Shown: positions 11,563 through 23,600 of the stretch, piece by piece
Layout of the letters: each line of letters begins with the position of its first letter
How positions within the stretch are numbered: the stretch's first letter is position 1
Source of the DNA: Chrysoperla carnea
Taxonomy: Eukaryota; Arthropoda; Insecta; Neuroptera; Chrysopidae
NCBI RefSeq assembly: GCF_905475395.1
Contig: NC_058338.1
Coordinates: forward strand, 48,953,935-49,017,934
Length of the DNA stretch: 64,000 bases
Direction of reading: 5' to 3'
Position numbers and translations under genes: made by a program
The notes under the pieces: generated by a model
Databases searched by the model: none
What the model saw: the letters and a program-made list of their open reading frames with translations, nothing else
Told to the model about the DNA's origin: nothing

Positions 11563-14500
11563 ATGTTAACGCAGTACTGGATTTTTCAAATTATTCTTTT
11601 ATTCAGGTAATTAATATTTTAACAGTGCTCTTAAAAATTAATTAAAAACAATTAAAATTTAAATTACTTTTTTAGTTTTATTGTTGATAATGTGACTAGT
11701 GACAAAAATATTAAAAATGTGCTTCCAAGTAATTATGTTAAGGGTACGTATCTATTCTAAAAAAATTTGTGTAATAATAGTGATAATAAACGATAAAAGT
11801 TCTGAGAGATGTCCCACTTTGTCCTTAGCAACGGCCCTATATGTCTAGTCACTAACCAACTGATCTACACAGTCAATCTGTGAAAATGATGTTGCAGGAT
11901 TCTTAAGCCGTTTTCAACTTCATGATAATCAGCCATTAAGTTCATTTTTACATTCGTTAATAACTTTTGTTTCAAATATGGGATATTCAATTTTCATTTT
12001 AGATTAAGAATAATCACAACCTACGATATTTTATGTCCCATCTTACCCCATTTTACCTCTACCTCAATGAATGGTAGAGGTAAAATGTGTATTACAAAAA
12101 GGTTCTCTTGATAAGGAATAATTTATTTCATAATTAAAAACAGATTCAATAAAAAAAAGTTAAATTATGAAAAGTTTTATGTAATTGTTTAAATACTTAA
12201 GAGACAATATTATTCTGGACTCAAAATTTCTCGTTAGAGAAAGAATGCAATTTGAACATAGATCATTCGAATCATATTTTTAATGTCCAATATTACGATA
12301 CTGATAGAGCCGAATATATTTTTTTTTCGCCCAAAATGCATTTTGTACGCATATGTAGGACGTTATGTGTTAACAACAGGTTTTATAGCCTGTAATATGT
12401 TAACAGTATATTAAATTTAGTTTAAAGTTTTTAACGCTTAGAAATATTTAATGGTAGAAATACAATTTTAATATAGGTGACCATAACATGCATGATTAGC
12501 CATTTTCATTTGCCCGTCTGCTTTCTCGTTCATGAAAACGATAACTAAAAAATGAAACAAGATTGCGAACTGAAAATGATACAACGTGCTGACTATCTTA
12601 CAGCGTGAATTCAGCCAGAAATTAAATATGAATCGCTATGGCTCTGTTCCTTCAAGAGTAATAATAATAATAATAAAGCTAATAAAGCCAAGTTTTTATT
12701 ATACTCCCTTTCTTTTTGTTAAATTTTTTACCGAGTTGGATCTCGGGAAGAGGGATAAAAATCTATCCAAATTTTTTTCGGTAGACAAGCAGACACTACG
12801 AGTGAGAAAGTACGAAAATGCGTTGAGCTAAGAATTATATTGCAACAAACCGTACACTTCCAATCTGTTCTAATGGCCGAATACCTTTTTTTTTTAAATC
12901 ATTTGATTTGCGTGCCCCGCCTTGTACTACTATTTCACGTTTATATTCGATATGAATTCCTATTTATTCCAACGCTTGTAGCGATTAGTTTAAAAAACTG
13001 CCTGAAATTTCCAGATTCTTGAGAAATTCAAATTAATTTCCCAGACAAATATTAAACATACTGTATGTATATATACACACATATTTGGACTTTTTAAAAA
13101 GTTTTTCACCCTAATATGATACCGAAAATCAAATTAGATAAATTGTGGTGCTAACCTAGCGTTCAGCAGAGTTCTGATGAGAGTTTAAAATTTCTTAGCA
13201 GAATAGGTAAAGTTCTTGATATTGTAAAAAAAAAGTTCCGGTCTTTAAGACATTGAAAAATGTTAGTGCAGGTTATCAAGGTCAAATGGAAAGGTGGCGG
13301 AGTCTTGAGTTTCTTGGAAGAAAAGGAAAATATATTGGTATTTTTAGCATTAGTTCACCCTATTAAGACGCCGAAAATCGAATTTAAAAATTAACGATGT
13401 CTTTTAGAACGGAAATAATTTGAAAAACTATCAAGCGCTCCTCCTTTTCTGACAAAGAATTCAGAACTCTGCTATCATAATATTGGCTAACGTAAAGTTA
13501 ACACAACCAATTTTCAAAGTCAATTTCCGATGCTTTATAGGAGAGAACTAGTTTTGAAAACTACCAACAAATTTTCTTTCTCTTCCAAGGAATTCAGAAC
13601 TCTGCTATCTAAATATGGCGGTGCTAACGCAACGTTAAGTTAGCAATTGCATATTTTTTAAAATTGTAATCATCCTATTTAAAATATTCAAAACTTCCAA
13701 TCGATATGAATGAATTTAAATTGGATTTATTCGAAAATATCCTATTAATTTCAATCGAATTCTTAAATTGGATATTACTACAATATTCGATGTAAATAAT
13801 TTTTTTTTTCAGAAATGAGACCGTCATTAAACAAAAGTGAACCAGTAATGGTTGACTTTAGCATATATGTTGTAGATATTAATTCAATAAACGTTGAAGA
13901 TATGGATTTTCGGTAAATTGATTTTTATAATAATAATTATTTATAAGAAATTTTTACCAAATATAAAAGTTCTCACGATTTTAGTATTGATATGTTCGTA
14001 CGACAAAAATGGACAGAACCGCGTTTACGTATAACTGATTCAATATTCGAAGAAGGTGATGATTATGTTACGTTACCACCAGAATTTTTTGATAATTTAT
14101 GGCAACCAGATCCATATTTTTTCAATTCAAAAGTTGTTCGTAAGTATACATTTATATTTTAGTTATTGAAATAAATACCACGATACTCGAAATAAAAGTG
14201 TATATTAAGAAATTTTATTTAAAAAAACATACAATTGTCTTACATTTCGCTAAATATGGATATTTCGATTGCAAAGCAGCCGTCGGCAGTAGCTAAATTT
14301 TTACATATAGTACACTACAAACATTCAACTCATAGATATAAATTACGGTCTTCTAGTAGGTTTGATAGAAGTATTTCAAACCCACTAAAAAGTTTTGTTT
14401 TGAAAATAAAATTTTTTTTCGATTTTGTGATTTTTTATTTGATTTTTGTAAGTGTTACTGTAATTATTGGTAATGCTTTACACATTTATTTTTAACTTTG

Positions 14501-17500
14501 TAAAGAATGTTTGTTATGTGTTATATGAATAAATTTAGCTACTGACGATGGCTACGTCGTAATCGAAATATCGATATTTAGCGAAGTGTATGCCTGTTGT
14601 ATGTTTTTTAATTATAAAGAGATAATCGGCGATGTGGATATTACTCATCGTTTCTACTGACCTATTTCATCGGCATTTTTTTGAGTTAATAAAATTTAAT
14701 TATTTCACACATTCAGCTAAGTCTCCATTCAAATATTGAAGCTGCAGAGACTCGAAGTCCCATGTTACTATCAGAAAAATACTGATACGGTACCATTGTA
14801 ACTTGTTTTCCCAATTTAAGCACACCTCACTAAAGCCAATATTTCCACTTGCGAAACAGTCGTACAGTTCAATCTTCACTCTTCTCGAACACTTTCCATG
14901 TCATGATGTCACGGAAAGGTTTGCTGCTAATTCTAAATAGTTTTTTTCTCGTCTGGAACACTTTCCATGTCATGATGTCACGGAAAGGTTTGCTGCTAAT
15001 TCTAAACAGTATTTTGAAAGAAAATAGTCCTCTCCTAAACATTATTTAAAATTACAGAAATTGCTGCATTAACACATAAATATTCATCAGTGACATTATA
15101 TCGTAATAAAACCGTATCATATACAGCTCGAATGCATGCTATTGTTGCCTGTCAAATGGAATTTAAAAATTATCCAATGGATATACAAATCTGCCCATTA
15201 TATATTGAAAGTTGTAAGTCATAGAATAGATTTGCTGATACACTTCATATTTTAAAATTTAAACTTTATTCAGTTTCATATAATATTAAAAAAGTACGAT
15301 TTCGGTGGACTCAACCAGGAGTCACATTAAATCCCGAATTGAAATTGTTACAATATCATATTGGATATCCATTGCAATTAGATGAAACTAATGATTATAT
15401 GCAGGAAAAAGCAGGTATGAAGATACTTATTGTATAAATTCTTTACAAAACTTTTCACAAAAACAGACCATAATAATAGAAAGGTTTCGATATTTGTTTC
15501 GCAATCGATTTATACTTTGAAATAAACGAAAATATCTCAGAACAGTATTAACAGATGTGTATTGAAGTTACGTAATTCATTTTTAAGTAAAATGAAAGTT
15601 TATAATTGCTTCAATTAACCCCATAAAATGTAACGCCACCGAATTTTTTACTTGCTTGTATTAATTTAGTGCGTTAGCCAAGTTCATAGAAGTCACTACT
15701 CTACTATATGTAATGTACATATTATGAGACAGACATTTTAAGTATAGTTAAAAGTTTATATGAAAAACAAAAATTACGGCTCGCCAGAAAAATCATGGTT
15801 TGTCGCGAGTGAGTTCGGTGAGCTCGCTCAACTCTTGAAATCGACTTACCAATGAATGAGCCTTTTCTTTTTTTTTTGTACGCTCAATGTTGATTGGAAA
15901 AAGTCCAAAAAATGACTTTTGGAAAATCTACTACAACCTTTTAAATATATAAATCTCATGATTTGGCCGCCGATTTATGGTGTAATTTCGCTAAAAAAAT
16001 TTTAATTTATCATTTCACATTTGATGAAAATAAATCACTATTCCAAACATTATTTGTACAAAAATCGCGAGGTATAACTTCCAAAGCATTATTATTTTTT
16101 AAATATTGTCCAACAGTGAAAACGCATTCTGTTTTCGTATAGCCCTCTATTTTAAAAAACTCTAAGCTGCCACACGCCACGCATTAGTTTTTTCATTGTT
16201 AACACTTTACCACGCAAGTAGTAAACATTTTAAAAAGCCTCGGCTTCCAGACTAGTAGCGTTCCTGGAAAATTCGCCATCTAATTTTTGCACTTCAATTC
16301 CATAATACTATCTGTTTATGTGTAGAACTGTCTGTGGATGTCTCAAAAATTGTTTGTTAAAATATTTAATACTTGTTTCAGAAAATTTTTCCCGTTTGAT
16401 TGTTTATTTTAGATTTGAACGTCATATTGGGCATCATTTAATACAAACATTTGCACCATCTGGCCTGGTTGTTGTCTTGTCTTGGTTTAGTTTCTATTTA
16501 GGATTAGATGCAATACCTGGACGTGTAACATTACTTGTCACATGTATGCTGACGTTAGTAACAATGTTCACTGGTTTAAAAAGTGACATTCCTCCGGTTG
16601 CTTATGTAAAAGTAAGTTATTTTTCTAAAAATATTTAATCCCTTTTTCTCATTAGAATCTTAAATTTCATTAATACATTCTTTTATAGGTACCGTAGTAC
16701 CTTGTACCTTGTCACAGCATTGTCGTACAACTACTACTAACGCCTCTCATTTACTGAAAATTACAAGCTGTTACAGAGATAAAACGCTATAAATAACAAC
16801 AGGTTGATGCCTTTCAAGAAAACTGTATATAAGTATTAAAGAAATAGCCGAATAGATTAGGATTCAATTTATGAAAAATGCCGATAGTTTTGATACGAAA
16901 TTTTTTAAAAGGGAGTGTTCCAAAAATTCACTTACAATTCTTCGTTGAAAATAGTCAGTTCCCGTAATCGTCAAACATGTGTTGATAAACAACAAGTTGC
17001 TTAATTGATTTACATGTTTTGTTGTATTTATTTAGAGGTTTAAATTCTCACCATTATCTTTTTAGTGAAAATGATATTCCGAGGCTGATTATTTTTTAGT
17101 TTAAAGCAGAGTTCGAAAATATCCGATATTTATTATAAATATCAAAATATCGGATATTTTTGATATATATCCGATATATATCAAAATTTTGATATTTAAA
17201 AAAAACAAAAAATTTTATTTTATTAAGGTACTTAAAATCACACAAATGAATGCAAAACATAAAATATTCGTCTAGATCTGGCAAAATCAACTAAAAATCA
17301 TAAAATTTTATAAATAAAACTCGAACACATAAAACAATTTTATAAATTCTATTCAGTCAATGGTCATACCTACACTTAAGTAACAAAACAATAATTATTA
17401 CAAATAATAACTTTAGAGTATAATCAGTCTATTACCTAATTATCAAATCAGTCGTCAGTCATTCGTAATAAACTGTTATCAAATAAAAAATGTCGTATTC

Positions 17501-19920
17501 ATAATTGTGCTTGGTTAGACTTCAAGAAGAAAAAGGTAGATCATCTTCCGATTCTGAATCTTACTTAAACTTACTCTTGCGTTACGAACTTTTTCTGACA
17601 AGACACGATTAGAACTTAGTATTAGTATGTTTTAACTCTACTAAAATGCCATCAAAATTTGGGAAGTAGAAATACAGTAACAAACGTCAAAAATTACTAA
17701 ATAACATTAAATATTTTTAATCATTTTTGTATTGATATATATCATAACAAGTGAAAACAAACAATTGACTGAGTTAATTGTTGAAATACCATGTATAGGC
17801 AGTGTTGATAACTCTGTCACATTTCACATACATACATATCTGACATATTTAACTGATATTCTCATATAATGCGCAAGTGTTGATGCGCAATCGTTTGTTT
17901 TTTTTGACGTCATGTAAATAACAAAAGATATTCACTTTGATATTCCTATATTAATACATACTATAAAATTTGTACCTAATTAACGCCCTCGTGGGTAAAC
18001 AGTGATGTTTACAAAAAAATGTTTCAAACAAAAGTTGTTTATTTTGTAAGGAACATTTTTTATATTTAAACTTTTATTCTATCTCTAACGGTTTACAAGA
18101 TGGGTACTACGGACCCATGACCCAATTGACCCATGTTGCTCATTTACGAACTTGACCTCACTTTTTACGTCCTAAGCACGCTGTAAAAATTTCAGCTTGA
18201 TATCTCTTTTCGTTTTTGAGTAATCGTGACCACAGACGGACGGTCGGACGGACGGACAACCGGAAATGGATTAATTAGGTGATTTTATGAACACCTATAC
18301 CAATTTTTTTTTGTAGCATCAATATTTTTAGGCGTTACAAACTTGGGACTAAACTTATAATACTATGTATATTTCATATATACATGGTATAAAAATTCAT
18401 GTGATATATATCGGACAAAGTTATATAAATTTAGCTTTGTAAAAAGAATTTACTGTCATAGTAAATATCATTTAAGCAGGATAATTCTGTCGGGAGAAAT
18501 ATAAAGTTAAAATAACAGAAATTATCATCTTGTTCTACCTCCTGAAATTTGTTGCCTCAATTTTGAGATAGAAAACTAAATAACTTTACTTTGACGTAGA
18601 AAGCATAGATAGTTGGAAAAGCGAAAGTTTTTTAAACTTCATCTGATCCATTACAGCCTAATAATCAGAATCACGTCTAATTTTATGAAAATTCAAATTG
18701 GAGTTTGGAGAAGCTCGGTAAGCAAGCCGCAATGTTGAATTTGACTTGTGATGTTAAATTAGAGTTTAACACGTAACACGATTTAAATCATTTTCAAAAT
18801 TGCCGAATTTCATGAATAATGGCGATTTCGTTTCGGATAAACATACATCATATCCTTTCTCTGAAGTCTGCTTCTGATTAATTCGCATTAATTCTGTACA
18901 TGAATTCTACCCATGCATTAAGCTAAAAGCACTATTATAATGGCAAATTTGGAACCGAGCTATAAAGAAACTTTCAGTCTAATAGCATTGTGTCTGAAGA
19001 ATGCTTACGTTCTTTGGATAACACAAACACTGACTACTAAGCATGACCTAAAAAACACATATCTATGTCCTATATATGCTGCTAGATCCTCTAGGTCCTA
19101 TATATGCTGCTAGATCTTTTTGTTTTGTACGTATGCGTATATTTATCGATGTCGTTTTTGTACGACTTTGTGGTTTTCGATGGATGAGAGGCCTAGTATA
19201 GTGGTAATAAGTATATATATTTATTTAACTTAACTTTCTAACTAGGCATTAGATTTATGGATGGCAGGATGTATGGTATTTGTGTTCGCAGCTTTAGCCG
19301 AATTTGTAATAGTTAAAGTTCTGGATGTGAAATATCAATCACGAAAAAATATGATAACAGATGCTTCTCGATTGATACCAATGGTATGATTTATTGATTT
19401 TATTTTGAAAATTAGTCACAATAATTGAAATTTTTTAGCAAATGCCACCACCAAATTGCTCGTTTATTGATAAACGCGCAAATTCCGTTTGGGATGGTAG
19501 CAATATTCGATTTACACAACGACATTCAGCAACAAGTGTTGGAAGTAATCCAACATCGTATTTTTTAGATTTATCTTGGATTGATCATGTAAGAAATTTA
19601 AAATAAAAAGTGGAGGCGAGATATCTCAAAACAAATGCCGTTGTAGAGTCAATTTTTTCTCATTATTCTTTTGTAGTTTATTTGTTTGAATAAATTCCAA
19701 ACTATACTTTTTATTCGTTTTGATATGGCAATTGTTTTGAAATATTCTGACTTCAAAACTTACAATCATTGTATATTGAACTTTTTGAACTTTTTAGGCT
19801 ACTGGTAAAAAGAAAATTTTATGGGAAGAGATTGATAGATCTTCAAGATTGGTATTTCCAGCTTTATATGTACTATTTTTAGTAGTATATTGGCCAGTGT
19901 TATTGTTTAAAAATACATAA
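11563..19920 (+). CDS. Cys-loop chloride channel, pHCl-2/Hodor group, complete (10 exons, 434 aa)
   Basis: Exons: 11563-11606, 11676-11743, 13813-13912, 13985-14139, 15058-15213, 15274-15414, 16382-16611, 19246-19383, 19439-19588, 19798-19920. They join in phase to 1305 nt ending in TAA. Residues 1-15 (MLTQYWIFQIILLF..) are a signal peptide. The extracellular domain has the Cys-loop pair C154-C168 with 13 residues between, and N-glycosylation sites (NVT, NKS, NKT, NFS). M1 is about 241-263. M2 is about 269-287, beginning PGRVTLLVTCML; the PxR entry and lack of an acidic filter residue fit anion selectivity. M3 is about 302-322 and M4 about 411-431, with a short cytoplasmic loop. The phrases VVDINSINVEDMDFR and VTMFTGLKSDIPP point to the insect-only group that includes Drosophila pHCl-2/Hodor, a zinc- and pH-gated gut channel, and CG7589/CG6927. 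Group membership is well supported; which paralogue, and the ligand, are inference. Introns 2, 4 and 7 hold repeats. Confidence 0.92.
12405..12600 (-). repeat. Family A repeat, degraded 5' fragment, in channel intron 2
   Basis: The order of words (AGTATATTAAATTTAGT, TTTAACGCTTAG, CATTTTCATTTGCCCGTC, GATAACTAAAAAATGAAA) matches the start of family A with heavy divergence. The rest of intron 2 (11744-13812) holds degenerate repeats of GGTGCTAACNNAGCGTT and CAGAACTCTGCTAT words at 13090-13650 and no exon I can detect. Confidence 0.6.
14221..14610. mobile_element. Inverted-repeat element in channel intron 4
   Basis: The left arm (14221-14310) and right arm (14525-14610) are inverted copies over about 85 bases, with ACATACAANNNNCNTACA at the outer side and CGCTAAATATGGATATTTCG inside. 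It begins 80 bases after a splice donor. Confidence 0.8.
14889..15007 (+). repeat. Two-copy direct repeat, 69-base period
   Basis: ACACTTTCCATGTCATGATG and the following 30 bases occur at 14889 and again at 14958, almost unchanged, just before the acceptor of channel exon 5. It looks like a recent local duplication. Confidence 0.85.
15415..16381. other. Channel intron 6, no further features
   Basis: Nothing recognisable besides AT-rich filler. Confidence 0.4.
17107..17747. mobile_element. hAT-like MITE, one end visible, interrupted by family A
   Basis: It begins CAGAGTTCGAAAATATCCG and continues through the same ATATCCGATATTTATTAT tract as the intact hAT-type element at 39969-40414, in inverted orientation. 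The family A copy at 17748 is inserted in it. The far end cannot be recognised beyond GATATATATCGGAC at about 18412. Confidence 0.65.
17748..18395 (+). repeat. Family A dispersed repeat, complete
   Basis: Full-length copy in channel intron 7, from AACAAGTGAAAACAAACAAT to ACATGGTATAAAAA, about 650 bp. It is nested inside an older hAT-like element, which dates family A as the younger of the two here. The remaining intron to 19245 shows nothing else. Confidence 0.85.
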
Positions 19921-19953
19921 GTGATAACAAAATTTCAACTGTTCTAAATTATA

Positions 19954-19959
19954 AATAAA
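19954..19959 (+). terminator. Poly(A) signal of the chloride channel gene
   Basis: AATAAA 34 bases after the TAA at 19918-19920. The PWP2 gene ends from the other side 680 bases further on, so the two genes converge. Confidence 0.6.
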
Positions 19960-20603
19960 TATTATTTTTATAAAAACAATTTTAAACAAATTTATTTTTG
20001 TATTATGCAATTCCAAGATATGAAAAATTTTTAATAAATGGAATGAAAGTAATTTTTGAATGGGTGTAGACTGGCTCCTATACGATCAAACAATTTGTGT
20101 TCTGCACTTATTTATCAAATTTATTTCAAACTGGGTTATGTTTATCAAATTAGTTGCCGTAAAAGTGCAAACCTTGCTCGAATTAAAATGTGATTCTCAA
20201 GTAATTCTCATAACGTGGAAATTGCAGTTAGAAGATATTTTTAACAGTTGGCTTTTGGGTAAATTATAAAGCACGGAGGAGCGGAAAACACATTCAAAAC
20301 AAAATTACATGTGAAAACAAATTATACATGCCGTTAAATTTGAAATATAAACATGATTTCTCTTTCGCACACTGATAAAAAGTTCTATAATCGCCATGTG
20401 TTATAATCACCTTTATTATGTTCCTTTCACGTAAGAGAGAAAGAGAGTATGTGCGCTCATCGTAGAAAAGAAGTTCATACTTACTTTTTTTCAATATGTT
20501 ATAAAAAAAAAAGTTAAGAAACAGGAATATTCATATTTCTGTTAAAAAACTTAATGATTGTATACAATTAAGCGAAGAATTTTTATAAACGAAAACTGTG
20601 TTT

Positions 20604-20609
20604 TTTATT
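20604..20609 (-). terminator. Poly(A) signal of PWP2
   Basis: AATAAA on the minus strand, 25 bases beyond the PWP2 stop at 20634-20636. Confidence 0.6.
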
Positions 20610-20633
20610 CTTATAAATAAAATATTTACATTT

Positions 20634-23600
20634 TCAATCCGAATAATCCATCAATTCTTCGTCACTTGAATTATTTTCACTCTTAACATCATCTTCTTCG
20701 TTATTTTTTGATGTATTCTTCTTTTTAACATTAAGCGATAACTGTGATAATACTTGTAATGTATATTTATTAAAATCACATCTAAAAAATATAGAAAAAT
20801 ATTATTAATTCATTTTCCTTTGTAATTTTGCTCAAATATAAATAAAAAATCTCAAAAATAATTTTCGAAAATTTCCATAAATATCGAAAAATATAAGGCT
20901 GACTCAATAGTGTATTGACAAATTTCGGGTATGATTTCTTACATCAAAACCAGCAAAAAAAATTTCTTATGAACAAATAGGCTGCAATTTGGAAGCTACA
21001 ATTTAATTCGATCTGATTTATGTTTAATATTACATTATAAACTCACATTTTTGCAATTTGATCATATCTTCTTTGCAACGCCCTTTGTACCATTAATAAT
21101 GTAGCAGGTGATACTTTTGTACTCTTAGCTTGTAACAATAAAGCCACAGACCATTTTAAATAAAATTCTAAATGCCTGGAATTTTCTAATGAATTTCCAA
21201 CGATATTTAATATTTTTTCAATATACACGTCTGGTAGTGATTGAATTGTTAATTCGACTAAAATATATAATTGAATTTTGTTATTAGTGAATTAAAAAAA
21301 TAAAGAACATTTGAACCTTACTGTCATTTGGAGGAATTTTCTCAATTATTTCTTGAATAATATTTGATTCGTTTAATTTGATTGCCATCATTAAAGCTAC
21401 AAAAAAAAATTATCTGAAATACATATTTTGTAAAACAAAAATATCGATCCACAACAGTGCGGCGAAAAATAGACCCACATTTTATAGATTACTTAAATCA
21501 AGTGTTGAATATTTTTAATGAATATTCAAAAATTAAATTAATTACTAACTTCTTATGGACTTTATTTTTAACAAATTATTTTGTTAAATCATGAATCCTT
21601 TATTACATGGTAACAGGTAACAGGTAAGCTATTGGTCTTCCAAGCCCTCGACCATTTTTTTTCGTTTACTTATTACGCCAACTATCTACTGACAAAAGCT
21701 CAATCTTGGCCAATTTGTCAACACCTGGGGAAGCGCATTTTACAACCTTTTTCTGATGGAGGACTTATATTTTATCATTTCTTTAACTTTAATTAATCAA
21801 TAAGTTTTGCCTATGGTTAAATTTTACATTAAAAAAATTTTACTTCGGTCCGCGAGGCTGAATTTTGCAACGTTGGAAGACCATTAGCTTACTCATGTAT
21901 AGGGTCAGTACTATCGATAAAATGTATTCTCAACTTTTCTCAAATGATGGCTTAAAAACTGTTCACCAGCTTTCCTACTAATAGATGTATTAAGTTTCAA
22001 AGAAAAAATAAAATGCATTAACACTCATTAAACTCTTTTAAGGAACTTTTGAAATTTATTTTTTAAACCGGGATGCGATTGCCACACGTTAGGAGGTGTC
22101 GTAAAATTCAATATTGATATAGCCCCCAATATCAGTTTTTATATTTACCCTTTGGATGAAAACTGTGATGCCATGAAAACAATAATAGTCATGGGTCTTG
22201 TATAATAATACGCGATTAGCTCTAGTTTTCTTTTTGCGGTCGCAAAAATATAAAGCGGTTGATTTTTTTTTACTACAAGATCATTTAGTATTAACCCTTC
22301 CGCTGCCCTAATATTTTTAAGTAGTCCCAGACGACTCCTTTAAGTTACTTGGGACACGAAATGACACCTTAAAAAATGAGTTAGTATCAAAGTTATCATA
22401 CCATTAGAATGTTCCAATTTTGCAGATGCAGCGCGTATCGAAGTTGGAGTGATTGATACATCTAATTCCCACGGATCAAACACCATATCTTTATTCAATG
22501 AATATATAAGTAAGCCTTCTGTGGTAGCTGCTGCCCAACTATCACCACTGGGTGAAAATTGTAGTGAAAATACACGAACCTTAATTAGAAATAAAATAAA
22601 ATTAGGAAATCTTATTATTTATTTGAAATTGTATATATTGTTTAATATATTATGATAAAGTTACCTCAGGTTTAGTTGTTCTTTGTCCGGGATCTAATTT
22701 TTTTGTACCTGGTAATTTTAGTGCTACTTTTCCACCTTCATTTTCATCTCTTTCTTCAACTAGGTCAATATTACCAAAATCGGTCATTTTACGTCTATTT
22801 ATAAAATCCTAAAAGGGAAATTTTAATTAATTTTATGAAAAATATACTATAAATACAGTTATTTAGTGAATTTTTGTATGATAAACTCCGAAACTACTGA
22901 TCGGATTTTGATCAAATTTCTCTGTAATTTGTCCAACTTAAAAGATAAGTTAGTTTCTATCTTAATTATTGAGCTTAATAAGGAGGGGGAGGGGTTTAAA
23001 AGTTTGTTTGAAATTTTGAATCCACTACTTAATCGATTTTAAAAATTATTTCGCCTATAGAATGTTACATTGTCAGCAAATAACATGGACTTTAGGGTAA
23101 AAATTAAGGTTCGCCGCCAAAAAATTAAAACTCATGAAATTGTCTAGCGAACACGACTTTCATTGATTGTTAGGCGGTATGAAGTTCGCCGAATCAGTTT
23201 GTTTTATAATAAAATATGAATATATAGAGATAGAATGTATACAAGAGTGCGTACTATGTATGTATCCTTATTGTATACATTCTGGAGTAGACAGTGAGTA
23301 TATCAAAGTGATGACGCTACGTTTTTTTTACTGATTCACTCTCTTTTTTTCCTTTTTTTTAGTAGTGCGCGTAAAGAAGTTTCACTAACAAGATATTATA
23401 ATAATTATGGATAAATACAGCTGTAATTCTGGTTTGACGCATACTTCAAAATAAATTTAATCTTATTACAGTAGCTTATAAATGAATACTACAGTGATTT
23501 CGATCGGACTTAACCTTCTGGTAAAGGTTAAGTATTTTTTTGAAATTTTATAATACAATTTTGCTCTCGTTCGCAAATTAGATGAGATTCTTTTCTAATG

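Noticed and set aside
12586-13022. Open frames that might have been 5' exons of the chloride channel
   Set aside because: They do not splice in phase and show no channel features; the exons at 11563 and 11676 fit instead.
16318-16381. Upstream part of the frame MCRTVCGCLKNC.. joined to channel exon 7
   Set aside because: It is intron read-through before a clear ttgtttcag acceptor at 16381.
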